From Acanthosepion esculentum (lineage: Eukaryota > Mollusca > Cephalopoda > Sepiida > Sepiidae): a stretch of 64,000 nucleotides of DNA. Shown in pieces: positions 1-11,070 of the stretch. A program made the translations under genes and the position numbers. Under the pieces are notes generated by a model. It was not told the DNA's origin and made no database searches. It was given only the letters and a program-made list of their open reading frames with translations. The first letter of the stretch is position 1. Each line of letters opens with the position of its first letter. The stretch is from contig OZ038479.1 of assembly GCA_964036315.1 (NCBI GenBank), positions 57,824,246-57,888,245 of the forward strand, written 5' to 3'.

Positions 1-360
1 TTCTGAACTTCTCATCATCTAAAGACTAAATATGGCCACCATAATGATACATTTGTGTTGAAGTCATTGCTTCTAGTTTTTGCTTATTTTCTTATATATT
101 TCATGCTGTGAACTATATCATTGCACTGAATGTGATCCTTTTTATAACTTATTTTGAATTTAAGAAAATGTATTAAAAAAATTAGACTTCCTATCAGCAA
201 AAACACTGAAAATATTTGGTAAAGATTTATTGAATTGTTATGTACCATTTCACCGAGTGCATGTGGTGATGATGATTGTGCACAGACTTCAGGTGTGTGT
301 TGCAGATTTATTTGTTGATTTATGCTTAAAACTTATTTTCAGCAAAGAAGTTAATATATC
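1..360 (+). repeat. 3' flank of an earlier zinc-finger unit (A0-like)
   Basis: This stretch aligns with the sequence downstream of ZNF1 (18557-18686, 19401-19500 and 20035-20130) and in part with that downstream of ZNF2 (32215-32300). Shared phrases include CATCATCTAAAGACT, TTTCTTATATATTTCATG and AATTTAAGAAAATGTATTAA. It has neither the 710 bp element nor the ~530 bp element present in the ZNF1 copy, so it is an empty site for both. It implies another zinc-finger unit left of the window. No credible coding sequence is seen; the reading frame at 230-646 has no recognisable domain. Confidence 0.7.
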
Positions 361-381
361 TGCAACAAATATGTTTAAAAA

Positions 382-800
382 GATTTGTAATGTAACTATA
401 ACAGCAAAAACATTTCCATTTCATTTTTGCCTTAAAAAAAAGTCAGAAGACGAAACGTGTCAGCAAGAAAATCTTTTTTTTTCCAATTGTCATCTTATAC
501 CAATTTTTTTTTTGTCCACAGAATTGATCTGGAAATTTAACTATATTGTTGACATAGAAAAAAAATTAACATTAATGAAATTTACATTAACCAGAACGAG
601 GGTTACGCAGAAGTATCTCTCTTTAAATTTTGATTTTGTAATGTAACTATAACATTAAAAAAAATTTTTAATTTTGCCTTGAAAAAGTCGGACGACGAAC
701 CGTGTCAGAAAAAGATTTTTTCCAATTTTCATCTTATACCAACTTGTCTTGTCCACAGAATTGATCTGGGAATTTAACTACATTCATATTTGTGGACATT
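382..800 (+). repeat. Two-copy direct tandem repeat, period about 250 bp
   Basis: The stretch from 382 is repeated from 632. Both copies contain TTGTAATGTAACTATAACA, a GACGAA-CGTGTCAG core, CATCTTATACCAA and CCACAGAATTGATCTGG. The second copy is shorter in its A/T runs. The rest, to about 1360, is AT-rich with nothing else recognised apart from a short CAGGGCAGGCGCG stretch near 1119 that resembles a hAT terminus. Confidence 0.65.
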
Positions 801-1366
801 TTTATGGAAATATGTTTTTTACAAATAAAAAATTCAAACGTTTCTTTTTAAATGTTTATTAGAAATTATAAAAATTTACCGAGTTTAAATTTCTCATCTA
901 CAGAATTCAGTAGAACTCTTTCAATGGTGGAGGACACCTGATTACTTTGTTTCACAGTCATTAAATTAACCATTACGTTTTAATGCTTTTTACAAAGAAT
1001 ATAAAAGAAACTAATATAAAATAAATTACTGATTTTACTATTTTTGCTTGGTGCTAAATTTTCCCATTTGACAGCACGTATCTGCTGATAACTGCTTATC
1101 TTTTGGAAATGAAAATACAGGGCAGGCGCGTCTTACCCTCGACCCTCTCTCATTTTTTTCAGCACTATTTTAAAGCCATCCGCAATTTTTGAAAAATTAT
1201 TTTTAAACTGACGTTACATTGTCAGTCACCAACTTATACATCTTGTATCCGACGAGGTTGGAGCCCAGAAAGGGCTAGTTTCACCAGCGTTTTTTAGCTT
1301 TTTGTACATTTTACTTTTTTTTTTTCTACCAAAGTTATATTGTCAATGATAAACTATAATAATCAA

Positions 1367-2017
1367 CAGAGCCGGTGCTTACTACCCGGAACCTCCCAAC
1401 CGCATGGGGGCTCCATGCCTACTGGGGAGGTGGCGAAGAAGTGCTAATTTCAGTAGCACTTATTTTTTTAAATTGTAAATTTCTTTTCAACCGTTCTCTT
1501 AAATCAATTAAGAGGGTAATACATCTCGTAAAATCGTTTTTTCATTCCGAAATCATCCACGGTGGATTTCTGATTTTTTGTTTTTTATTAATAGTAATAC
1601 TAACAAGACGTCCATAGCTAGTAATCAAAATAAAATTTCTAGTCCCTATTTTTTACATTTCTAGAAAGATAAAACAGAGAAAATGATCGCTTAATACCGA
1701 GAAAAAGATGGCTTAAAAATAAAAATGTTTAAAGATTTCAATACATGAAAAATTTTCCCATAAACTGAAATACTGTTTTTAAAATAAATTTTTAAGTCAA
1801 CCCGGTTTGGGTTGTGTTTGAAACTTTGTAAAACTTTTTTTCAGCAGAGAGGCATTGGCGATTAATCTTTATGGAAATGTAAAAAATTGTGACTTAAACA
1901 TTTTCCTTAGTGTTTGTGGCCCCCTGGTTGGAAAACTTTAATATCGACATGTAGTAGAGAGAGGGGCCCCGTATCAATGTTTCGGGAGTTGGGGGTGAGA
2001 CCCTAGCGCCGGCCCTG
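1367..2017. mobile_element. Non-autonomous hAT-like DNA transposon (651 bp)
   Basis: The left end reads CAGAGCCGGTGCT. The reverse complement of the right end reads CAGGGCCGGCGCT, giving imperfect terminal inverted repeats of the CAGRGCCGG type known from hAT elements. The interior has no transposase frame. A clean 8 bp target-site duplication is not visible, so the copy is old or the ends are slightly misplaced. Confidence 0.6.
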
Positions 2018-2284
2018 TAAAAATACATTCAATTTTGGTCTAATTTGATAATTTCCTTTTCCTTTTTTTTTGTAAATTATTCTATTGAAAATATTACAAA
2101 ACAAATTAAAAAATCAAGCCGTGTCAAGAAAACTCAAACACTTAAACTAATGAAAGAATTTCTCCTAGAGTGACGTCATCACATAAGCCCTACCCATCGA
2201 ACAGGCCCTCAAAGTAACCAACATCACGCTATTATTAAGAAGTCATTCAACATATAATAATTTTCAAAAGGAATTAAAAAATTT

Positions 2285-2522
2285 GTAATTCCAACGGATA
2301 ATCTATTGTTAAAACATATTTTTGAAACAGAAGTAATTCTTTCAGTTTACGCAAGTCTCGCGAACTCAATTCGATCGATTTTTTTTTCTTTTGTTAATTT
2401 GAATTTATAATATATACAATGTATTTTACTCATTGTTTCATTTATTTCTCAAGAGTGATCAAGGATTGCAAAAGCTTTCAGAAATATATCTGTTTTAACA
2501 ATAAATTATCCGTTGGAATTAC
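2285..2522. repeat. Inverted repeat with 32 bp arms (MITE-like)
   Basis: The left arm (2285-2316) starts GTAATTCCAACGGATAATCT. The right arm (2491-2522) is its near-perfect reverse complement, ending CCGTTGGAATTAC, with about 174 bp between. Weaker complementarity continues outward. It could be a small MITE or two inverted copies of one repeat. Nothing was recognised between 2523 and 3330 except A/T-rich sequence. Confidence 0.6.
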
Positions 2523-3339
2523 AAGTTTTTATTCTTTATAATTCAACTTCACCAATAGAATCAAGCGTTTTTACAATTATTAAATGTAATTTTTGATTAA
2601 TTTCAGATTAATCAGACATTAAATCCAATAATTTTCCTCACTGTTTGAGAAAAGTTCATTTTATTTTTGAAAGATTTTTTAATAAAGAGAATTATTTGGT
2701 GCCAACAGACCTCTCCGTATAAATGTATTCATTGATTTTACAGTTAAGTAGAAAAGAAAAAGATTTCAATCCATTTAAATTTGGTTTGAAATGCACCAAA
2801 GTATTTTTCCTTATTGGGAACGTTAAATGAATGACTACCAAAAACATCGTCAAGTATTACTGTATGCTGTGATTTGTCCATAATCAATAAAAATTAACCA
2901 ATTCTCAGTCCCGTCTGCCATATATTTGAACCGGTCTTAAAATCAGAACAGTGCAATAAGTTATTTTGCTCTGTTCGTTTTCTTCATTTTTTTATTGTTA
3001 AATATTTCAGTAGTCTACTGCAGAATTTTTTATTACTTAAAAACGAATATATAGTACGTTTTTATAAATTAAATTTTGACTCTAATTTTAAGGAACTATA
3101 AGGTTTTGTCTGCTTTTCAATGTACATTAGTGTGTGGAGTCAGTCCACCCGGATTTTAGATGGAAAAATAAATCCGAGTATGTACAAGTAATGGACTCAC
3201 CCCAGTTGGTTATTTAACTTTTCTCCTATTTTCCTTTTGTAGCTGAGTTCCGTTTAGTTGAGTAAAGCTTAGCACTTTTACTTTTGTCCTGAACTGTTTA
3301 CAGTAAACAGTTTACTCTTACAATTGCTACAAAATGTAT

Positions 3340-3765
3340 CTGTCAATATTTCCTTATCGATGATGTCAATGTTTCTCTGGAATGCACTTACTATTTGTCA
3401 CATCAAAAGGGAGGTGAGTAAATGAAATCGGTATAGTTTACCACTTTAAACTAAAGGTAGTGTAGATACGATCACTGTTGACGATAGAGTTCTGATGATA
3501 AGTTGATTTAAGATCAAGTGTTGTGAAGATATTTTAATGGACTATATCATCAACCGTTTTAAAATGTTGTTCTAGTTCTGTGAACCTGTTTATAGTGTCG
3601 CTGTGATTGATTACCGTTCTTTTTTTTGTTTGTTGTTATGAGGACTTGAGCTTGCCACAGAGACACTGAGGGCTGTATTATACCCTCCTTCAACATCCTA
3701 GCAGTTTCTTCCCTTATACATTTTCTATCAGCAATAGTATGGCAGCATGACTTAGTGGTGATTGA
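3340..3765 (-). pseudogene. Ty3/Gypsy-type reverse-transcriptase relic
   Basis: The minus strand encodes EETARMLKEGIIQPS followed by AQVLITTNKKK, the start of a Gypsy reverse transcriptase. A frame change then leads to DTINRFTELE, FTTLDLKSTYHQNS and ITHLPFDVTN-like segments separated by stop codons. Only the first part of the RT palm is present, with no YxDD box, protease, RNase H or integrase. It lies immediately before a block homologous to the ZNF2 3' flank. It is a dead fragment. Confidence 0.72.
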
Positions 3766-4139
3766 AGTTGTATTAACAGAAAGATGAGAAAAAAGTGGAA
3801 GAGGTAGAATATCTATGAATAGGAAATGGTTATTATTAAAGCCAGCTTTCTTAGAGAAAATAATATTAATTCTGTGTACGTCATTTAAAAAACCTATGCA
3901 AACACAACAAATCAAGAAATTAATTTTCATCTGATTGATTCAAACATGAGTGTCTTTTGGATGTTATTTTCATAAGATTTACACATTTTGAGCTTCACTC
4001 ATGTAAAATATTCATTTTTAGGTGTAATTTTTAATTTAATCTGATTGTCAATGAAACAAGAGAGTGTTTTATTTCTGAATTTGCCATCATCTAAACACTC
4101 AATGTGAAGAGTAATAAATAATTCAAAGGAAGATGTAGC

Positions 4140-4684
4140 GGACCGTGGGGGTGAAGATGTGAAGAGATATCAGAAAAGGTTAAAATTCCCTGCTAGCCGG
4201 TCCAACTACATGAGAATGTTGGGGTTTAATTAGGTCCAAAGAAGACAAAGAGAACAAACAAGACCGATATACATGGGTAAACAAATATATATTAATAACG
4301 AGTTACACAAAGACATGAACAGTTACGTAGAGTTTGTATGGAGAAATTATGTGCGTGTGTTGTAAGTGTTCGTATGTACGTGTATTGTTCTTTTTAGCGC
4401 GTTCCCAGAATTTGGGAAACGCTGTATCTGTGAGAGGTCACATATTGGCCTAAGTGAAAAGAGAGAGAGAGAGATTTTTTTTACCTCACCTCCGCGCGAG
4501 GTAGCGGCCCAAGGCCTGATTCGAAAAAGATTTTACCTCATCTCCGCGCGAGGTGGCGGCCCAAAGCCTGAGTCAGAAAAGAGAAAGAGAGAGAGAAGGG
4601 TCAACCAATATTTATAGCCAGGGGAAAGAGAGACCCCTGTTGAAGGATTAAAGAACTGAGGAGGAGCTAACTCCGATAAAGACA
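4140..4684. mobile_element. 545 bp insertion, probable solo LTR or other non-autonomous element
   Basis: The ZNF2 flank near 31805 is an uninterrupted version of the flanks. Comparing the two defines an insertion between GATG-TAGC and ACA-TAGC, so TAGC is a candidate 4 bp target-site duplication (4136-4139 and 4685-4688). The interior has ATATATATT, a TATTTATA box near 4608 and a 52 bp direct repeat with a CCGCGCGAGG core. Layout resembles LTRs elsewhere in the window, but canonical TG...CA ends do not line up with this duplication. Confidence 0.5.
4483..4580 (+). repeat. 52 bp GC-rich tandem repeat, two copies
   Basis: ACCTCACCTCCGCGCGAGGT at 4483 recurs as ACCTCATCTCCGCGCGAGGT at 4535, each followed by a GCGGCCCAA-GCCTGA segment. 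It lies inside the 4140-4684 insertion and is far richer in G+C and CpG than its surroundings. GA-rich runs flank it on both sides. Confidence 0.75.
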
Positions 4685-5156
4685 TAGCAAATGCAAATAA
4701 ACATATTTGCATATACATTGTCAGAAATACATAGACGTACTGGCATTAAGTATGACACAGCATAGATGAAAAATGCAAATGAGAAATTTAAAAATCTTTT
4801 AAACATTCAATATTTTTCTGGGATATATTTCGAAGGCATTTATCAATTTTAAGAATTACTTAACAGGATTTTTAAAAGTAATATTTATATAAAAATTAGT
4901 AACATTTATTTCTGCATGGTAACCTGTGGTGTCACAGGTTAAAACCAAGACTTTAAAAAGACATATCCACGACTGAAAATGAGCTGAAAATTGCAAAAAT
5001 GTGTCTTGTGTTTAATTTATTGCGTTTTGGGTTTGACAAAGAATCACATTGAGGAATGAAAGACAAGAGAATTACAAGTGAAATTCTCAATCTGATGCAG
5101 GAGAGACAAGAGAAAGGTATTTTCAGTTTGCTTCGTTTGCGTACATAGTTACCTAT

Positions 5157-5296
5157 ATTTGTGCACCTCAGTGTGGTCTAATGGCTAGCAAGCATGTCTC
5201 GCTAGATCAGTTACGATTGAAAAATGAGTTCGATCTTCACTAGGTACTCCATACTTTCGGCCTTGTGTCACATCTAAGCTACGCTTAGAAAATAAC
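5157..5296 (+). mobile_element. tRNA-derived SINE with 13 bp target-site duplication
   Basis: A pol III A box (TGGTCTAATGG, 5174-5184) and a near-consensus B box (GTTCGATCT, 5228-5236) are spaced as in a tRNA gene. The element is bounded by CATAGTTACCTAT (5144-5156) and CATAGTTACATAT (5297-5309). The paralogous block at 6770-6800 has a single uninterrupted copy of this site, which confirms the insertion. The body of about 140 bp cannot fold into a complete tRNA, so it is a retroposon rather than a tRNA gene. Confidence 0.82.
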
Positions 5297-5420
5297 CATA
5301 GTTACATATCTGCTATGATTGGTATGCATTTTTGGCAGTTTTTTTCTAACTTCACTTCATGCTACCATTTAGTTCATTTATTCTTAGTAACTATACATAT
5401 TTCAACTCCAGGCTTTCTTT

Positions 5421-6175
5421 TGTGGAGTCTTCCACGTCTGCCAGTTACCCCCGCGAGCAAATGTACTGTTCTTTGTTGTCATTATCACCACCATCATACA
5501 TGGAAATCGTATGACAAGTATTCATTGGTTAATCTACTCAAAACTTAGCTCGCTGATTGGTCAGTTCCGAGCAATCAGATTGCCTGCACGCGACAAGTCT
5601 GTTTTCGCGCTCAGTACGTTCTGATCCAGTCACGTGTTACATCATCTTATATAAACAAAACACGAGTGGTTCTCTCTCTCTTCTTTTTCTCGCGTCTCAT
5701 TCCTTGCGGCCAAAATGTAACTTTCAAGGACTCCCGCCTTGACCAATGCAGTCAGACGTTAAAGAACATTACATTCACGCAAGTACAACTTATAACTCTT
5801 CTGAACTCTTTTGGTCCAATAGACAATTCCTAACATGCAACAACTCATTCTTATAAACTACAGTTTAATAATCAATTCATCCTTTATGAGCTCAGGTACA
5901 AATATTTCCAAATCTAAGAGACATAACTCTGTCAAACCTTTAGCTTATGCACATGTACACTAATACTTAATAAATTCAATTGTTATGTTTTGAATCATTA
6001 CGTTCTGTCTTATATTTTATATCATGTGCTATTTTACGTCATATATAAATTGCATTGTGACTACCGCATTGGATAGTGACCTCCAGCGTCATTGCATGTT
6101 CTTTCCCACGCCTTTCCTAGTCAAAGTAAAATAATTGTGGCGGGACCCGCAACATGATTGGCGAAGCCTGCTACA
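5421..6175 (+). mobile_element. Solo LTR (755 bp) with 4 bp target-site duplication
   Basis: It starts TGTGGAG and ends GCTACA, with CTTT on both sides (5417-5420 and 6176-6179). Removing it restores CTTTCTTTCAAA-type sequence matching the paralogous empty sites near 6908 and 32750. A TATATAA promoter motif lies near 5649, followed by a CT-rich stretch, on the plus strand. No internal retroelement domain is present. Short open frames inside it have no homology and are not genes. The 4 bp duplication suits a Gypsy-class or retrovirus-like integrase. Confidence 0.8.
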
Positions 6176-6315
6176 CTTTCAAATACTTCCTCCCTGGTCC
6201 ACATTACAGACATTTCTCTCAAATTCTTAGTATCAGCAATAAAAACATTAATAATTTATTAGTTTTAATGCCCATAATTTTAATTTCTATAACATTGCCA
6301 GGTTGTTTCTGTTTG

Positions 6316-6655
6316 TATTTCTGAGATGAGGTATTATGTACACTATTTACATTATTCGGACTATTTTCCTCATATTTTTTGCCATATTTATCACAACGTT
6401 TCGGCCGTTGCACGCTCCGGCCTTCTTTAGATGGTTGGCATGTCGAGCCGAACCCTTTATTTCGCTTGCTGGGGTAGACTGTTCTAGTTCCACGTGCCAT
6501 GTCTAATGGATATCAGTTATCAGTTATCTCCCGTTAATTCAACACTCCAAGTTCTACACCGCCTTAAGTTGTGAACTCACAACTCTTTGGGTCCTGTCAC
6601 TGAATCGAAAGGACACATGGCACAGTGGATAAAGGCGTTGGTTAGATCCACTTTG
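6316..6655 (-). mobile_element. Short Penelope-tailed, tRNA-headed element, copy A
   Basis: Read on the minus strand it has a tRNA-like head, a middle segment with AACTAGAACAGTCTACCCC, a core GGCCGGAGCGTGCAACGGCC followed by GAAACGTT, and a tail containing ATTCGG and CATAATACCTCATCTCAGAA. The expected CTGAAGA before the core is mutated to CTAAAGA. The head end is inverted: GGCACAGTGGATAAAGGCG appears on the plus strand at about 6618-6636, making a head-to-head junction. The same family occurs at 34773, 46383, 48955 and 62280. Confidence 0.65.
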
Positions 6656-6659
6656 ATTT

Positions 6660-7190
6660 ATTGCTTTTTGGTTTGACAAAGAAACACATTGAGGAATGAA
6701 AGACAAGAGAATTACAAATTAAATCTAATGCTGGAGAGACGAGAATGGTTTTTCAGTTTGCTTCCTTTGCGTACATAATTACCTATCTGTCATGATTGGT
6801 ATGAATTTTTTGGTCTCTTTTGTTAATGTATCTTCTCTTCATGCTATCAAAAAAATGTTACGTTCACTTATTCTCAGTAACTATATATTCTTCATCTCTA
6901 GTCTTTCTTTCAAAAACATCTTCCCTGGCCTACATTACAGAAACTCCCATCACACCCTTTGTATCAGCAATAAAAATAATTTTACATTAACAATTTATTA
7001 GTTTTAATGGTCTTAATCATATCATAATTATGATAATGCTGTATGCATGTATTCCATCAAAACTGCATTTGTTTACGAGTGGAAAAAATAACCTCTATAA
7101 GAAAAATATTTGAGACATTTGAACAAAATGGAAATTTGAATAAAATAAAAATCTTTTCACCTCACCAGTTACTTGTTTAGTTTATTTCAT
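6660..7190 (+). repeat. Second copy of the unit-boundary flank block
   Basis: This repeats 5020-5420 plus 6176-6310 without the SINE and solo LTR, and it matches 32520-33030. Shared text includes AAACACATTGAGGAATGAAA, ACATTACAG and ATCAGCAATAAAAAT. It is useful as the uninterrupted reference for both insertions upstream. Confidence 0.75.
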
Positions 7191-7489
7191 GCTACTGTAC
7201 ATATGTTTATGCCAAAGTCTGAAATTAAAACAATTGGTCTTTCCTAGAATGTATAAATTCTAAAGAGAAAATCAGTCATATTCGAACAAAGAAAAGGTGA
7301 TGCAACAATGGAATTATCACATTGGAGAACTCTACCATGGCAACAAAAGATGAAACAATATGCAATAAAGACAGAAATGTATAGACACTGAACGGATCAA
7401 GAATATTCCCAATACCAATACAGTTTAAGGAGATCAATTGTCAAATCATTGTTTAAATATATAACATATGAATTTATGGAGTATCCTTG

Positions 7490-8100
7490 CCGGATTTCCC
7501 TCTTAGAGTATGTCTTCTATTCCTCCTCTCTTTACTCAATTTGAGGTTTTAACATCTGCTAATAAAGCAGAATGTTTTGCTTGTAAATTCTCTTCAAATT
7601 CTGCTTTTGTCTCATCTTGAGTATCCTTGTTTAACTTTCTATTTAAAAACGAGACTTTTGAGTGATAGTCATATAAGTCCTTCCATAACTCCTGCTATCA
7701 TCTCTAATCTGGATCCCTACAAAGCATGAGGACCTGATGGTATCCCTGTAATTATCCTTAAAAAAATATGTTTCCGAACTGTCTTCTGTGCAATAAATGC
7801 CTTACTCTCTTGCTTGTTGGAAATGCTCCTCTTTTCTTTCAGTCTTTAAGAATTCAGGTTGACTCAATGACCCTCCAAACTAGCAACCTATATGCCTTCT
7901 ACCTCTTTGTGGCAAACTACGAGAGGCCCTAATCAACTCAATTGATAAAGCATCTCACATCGCTGGGCCATCTTTCAAACAAAGACTATGGTATTCGCTT
8001 CTCTAAGTCAACTGCTGATGTACTAATGATTATTGCTGAAAGAGTCTATCAAGCTTTATAGAAGACAGGTGAAGCTCGGGCTATTTCACCGCCTCGTGAA
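7490..8100 (+). pseudogene. Non-LTR retrotransposon (CR1/Jockey-like) RT relic, unit A1
   Basis: Broken frames read LDPYKA-GPDGIPVIIL and later STADVLMIIAERVYQAL and KTGEARAI, typical of the palm region of a CR1/Jockey-class reverse transcriptase. There are several stops and frameshifts and the catalytic DD box is absent. Related copies are at 33790-34770 on the plus strand and 50390-51720 on the minus strand. The plus-strand copies occupy the same place in units A1 and A2. Confidence 0.75.
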
Positions 8101-8204
8101 CACTGTCAGTGGCCATTCTAGCAGATTTTGCATGTTACCCCCCCACCCAAAAAAACGAACTAAAACATATCACTCTGTTTGATGTGATAAGTACTGAAAT
8201 TGAG

Positions 8205-8583
8205 TGCAATATCACGGTTCCAAAATCGACTTCCCCCTGGTGGTCATGACGAAAGATCAAGCATTGACTTGAATAACCCTTCATCTGTCAATGGCAAGAA
8301 ATGTCAGAAGGAATCAGATTATGTATAACACCGTTTTTTCGGCTTGCATAATCATGGAAATTATTTTATCATAAAAAGTTATGTAACCATTTTAACGTAT
8401 TTTTCCATTTTTAACCCTTTCTTTGTGCTATTCAAATTCGACATTATTATATGAACTGAACGAACAGTACAAATATTGAGCAGGTTCATTACAGAGAAAT
8501 CCCCACAAAATCATTTGAGCAGATAAGAAATCATCCCATTTTTTAATTTTTTTCTCGATCCATTTTTTTTTTTGGTCAGAAAG
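8205..8583 (+). promoter_or_regulatory. Putative promoter and first exon of unit A1 (donor at 8584)
   Basis: One block is shared on the plus strand at 8205, 24140, 34985 and 55720. It has common TAACACCGT, a CATTTCGTTTCAA-like stretch, CATCCC(A/G)TTTT and an end GAAAG|GTAAGT, a consensus splice donor. A TATATGAA motif lies about 130 bp before the donor. It sits 7.4 kb upstream of the ZNF1 leader acceptor. Because each finger gene is preceded by one copy in the same orientation, I infer a promoter plus 5' UTR exon. RNA evidence is not available. Confidence 0.5.
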
Positions 8584-11006
8584 GTAAGTTGAAGAAGACA
8601 AATAATTTTGACAAAAAGAAATCGTTATTTACTGACTTGCTTCATCATTTTTTTATTTTATTTTTATTCTCTGTTAGTCTTCTTAGCAAAATAAAAAAAA
8701 ATGAAAATAAATTTAGCTTCGATTTCTTCATGTCAGCAAATATTTTGAAGAAATATTTTTTTAAAAAAGGAAATTAGTTGAATTTTTTTTTTTATTTCGC
8801 TATCAAGTTTATATTTTTTAATTCAATAACTGAATTTGGACATGTCGACAAAGCATATTTAACTTCGTTTTATGACTGTTTTTTAAATTAAAATTTCCAC
8901 GTGACTCATCCTTTTTAAAATTTATCAAATTGGAAAGATTATGAAATAAAAATTATAAAATGTTATTTTTAGTTTCATGGAGTTTGGGTTCCGTTTCTTT
9001 TTTTTTTCTTCATTCCGTAAAAAATAAATAAAAAAAAGTAAGAAAAATGCTAAATCCTAAACTAAACAAAATTATACACAAAATAAGCGGCTGATTGCAA
9101 ATTTAGTAGAATTAGGATGTTTAAAAATAATTTATTTCATGAAAATATTGTTGAATCATTGCAGGCTGCTGAAAAACTTTGTGACAGAAAATCACAAATC
9201 GTTTTTAATTTTAAATATAAAATTTTAAAATGTTCGTTCGTTTTTGGGCGTCTGTTATTTCCAGTTAATTTGTTTCAGTGCTATTTTGAAAAGTTTACTT
9301 AGAAAATCTCGGATGGCAGAAAGTATTCGTTAACTTATTGAGAAAGGAAAAACAGAACGTCATAGAGAAAAAACAAAAAATATATTGATTTTTTTTTTGT
9401 ATGAAAAGATTATAGTCGAAATTTCTGCGTTAGTAAAATAAAATTACAATTTATTATTCGAATTTTCAGCAGAGACCTCAACAGAAAATGCGATACTTAA
9501 CTTAAGGTTTAATAAATTTTTAAAAAATGAAAAAGCGTTCGTGAAGCTTTCTTTTTTAGCTTTAATTGAAAGCATTCGGTAAGCAAAATAATCAGGTGCA
9601 TTTCAAATAGAAATTGATTAGATTTTCAGCTCTTTGCTCGCTTTCAGACAGCGTTTTACTTTTATTTTCATCTATTTTTGACACATTTATAAATAAAATA
9701 GGTATAGGTTTGTCCTTTTCTTCGCTCAAAAAAAAGCATCCATAGCATGAAGAAAAAAAGGCCCCAAACTGAATAAAAACAAAATTTTATCGTGAAAAAG
9801 TAGGAAAGACCAAGGCATTTTTTTAATTTTTTTTTATTTCTTTGCCGCATGTTTTAAATTTAGGTTGAGAATCTTTTTTTTTTTAGGTCAGCGATTAGGT
9901 AATATTTATTAGCATTAGTTGTTTTTTTTTTTTCACTGTTTTCAGTTGAAAAACACATTGATTTGGAAAATCTTGCAAAAATCAAGTACTTGTTGGATTT
10001 TAATGAAAATAAGCTCTGAAGAACTTATTTACAAATGAATGAAATTAATTTAGAAATGTTTGTCTTTTCGAAAGTCATGAAATATTTTTTTATACCTGTT
10101 AACCGCCCCCAACTTAATTTTATGAAAACTTCAAAATATTTTATTTGCAACCTTAATTTTTTTTTTTTAATTAAATGCACAAAACTCTGAAGAATGTGAA
10201 TCATCGATTTATTTGGTAAAAAAATGTGCAAAATTGTCCAAACTTTTACCTCAATTGTAAAAATACAAAACCCAATAAAACTAAGACAATATTTAATTAA
10301 AAAAGCTTTTAATGGTTTTTCTGAATAACATATACCAAGGAAATTTTTATCTGAAAGAAAAAATTTTTTTTGATGAAAAATGAATTTTTACAATAATTTT
10401 CTTTTTTTTCAATTTTAAATACATATGACAAAAGGTTGTTATATATTTTAAAATTAAGTTTCTTTATGAAACTTAAAGGAATGTTCTCTATTTTTTATAG
10501 ATCATAAATTTGAAAGCTTATTAAAATCTGACAAGCATGCATATTTTTAAAATAATTTTTCCATATTCCAAAATTGTATTTAAAATCGTCTCCAACAAAA
10601 GTATGGATGCACAGCTTTGAAATAATGTCACGTGAGGTACAGTTGTTTCCCTTGATAGAATCAAGTTGTTTTTACTTCAGAAATTGCTTTGCATTCGTTC
10701 AGTTAACAACACTTGTCAAGTTTTCTGACTGAATATCGATGCATATTCAAATTTTTCTTTTCAATTTTCAAATATAAACAATTTTTCCTTTTTCAGTGTG
10801 AACTAACCTGCAAATATTATTTCCTTTTTTATTATTTTATATTCAATTTTAGGCACGAAAACAGCGCAATGGGTTTGATTCTCAGAAAAATATTTTATCA
10901 TAACTGATACAGCTGTTTAAAACGCTTGTTTTATTTTTGTCATATGAAAGACATGTGTCGAAAAAAAAGAATGTTATTTACTAAGTGTTGTCATCACCCC
11001 AGGTCT

Positions 11007-11070
11007 TAACAAAACACATCAAGACATTTTTCAAACGTCAATTTGCAAAATGTTTTGATGTGTTTTGTTA
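11007..11070. repeat. 64 bp hairpin, 24 bp stem, 16 bp loop
   Basis: TAACAAAACACATCAAGACA (from 11007) pairs with TGTTTTGATGTGTTTTGTTA (to 11070), with 23 of 24 positions complementary. The loop is TCAAACGTCAATTTGC. CAAACGTCA recurs just downstream. The size suits a small-RNA precursor but also a degenerate MITE. Confidence 0.6.

Larger units (their letters stand above)
3891..5060 (+). repeat. 3' flank of an earlier B-type zinc-finger unit
   Basis: This block aligns with the flank downstream of ZNF2 (31500-32560) and partly with that of ZNF1 (18370-18560). Shared phrases include CATCTGATTGATTCAAAC, TTGGATGTTATTTTCAT, AATAAATAATTCAAA and GCATATACATT. It is interrupted by the insertion at 4140-4684. 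No finger exon lies directly to its left, so the corresponding unit has lost its coding part or was rearranged. Confidence 0.72.

Noticed and set aside
230..646. 138-residue open frame near the window start
   Set aside because: It spans a non-coding tandem repeat and a flank shared with other units, and is not conserved as protein in any of them.
5157..5296. A functional tRNA gene
   Set aside because: The A and B boxes are present, but no complete cloverleaf can be formed and target-site duplications show retroposition.
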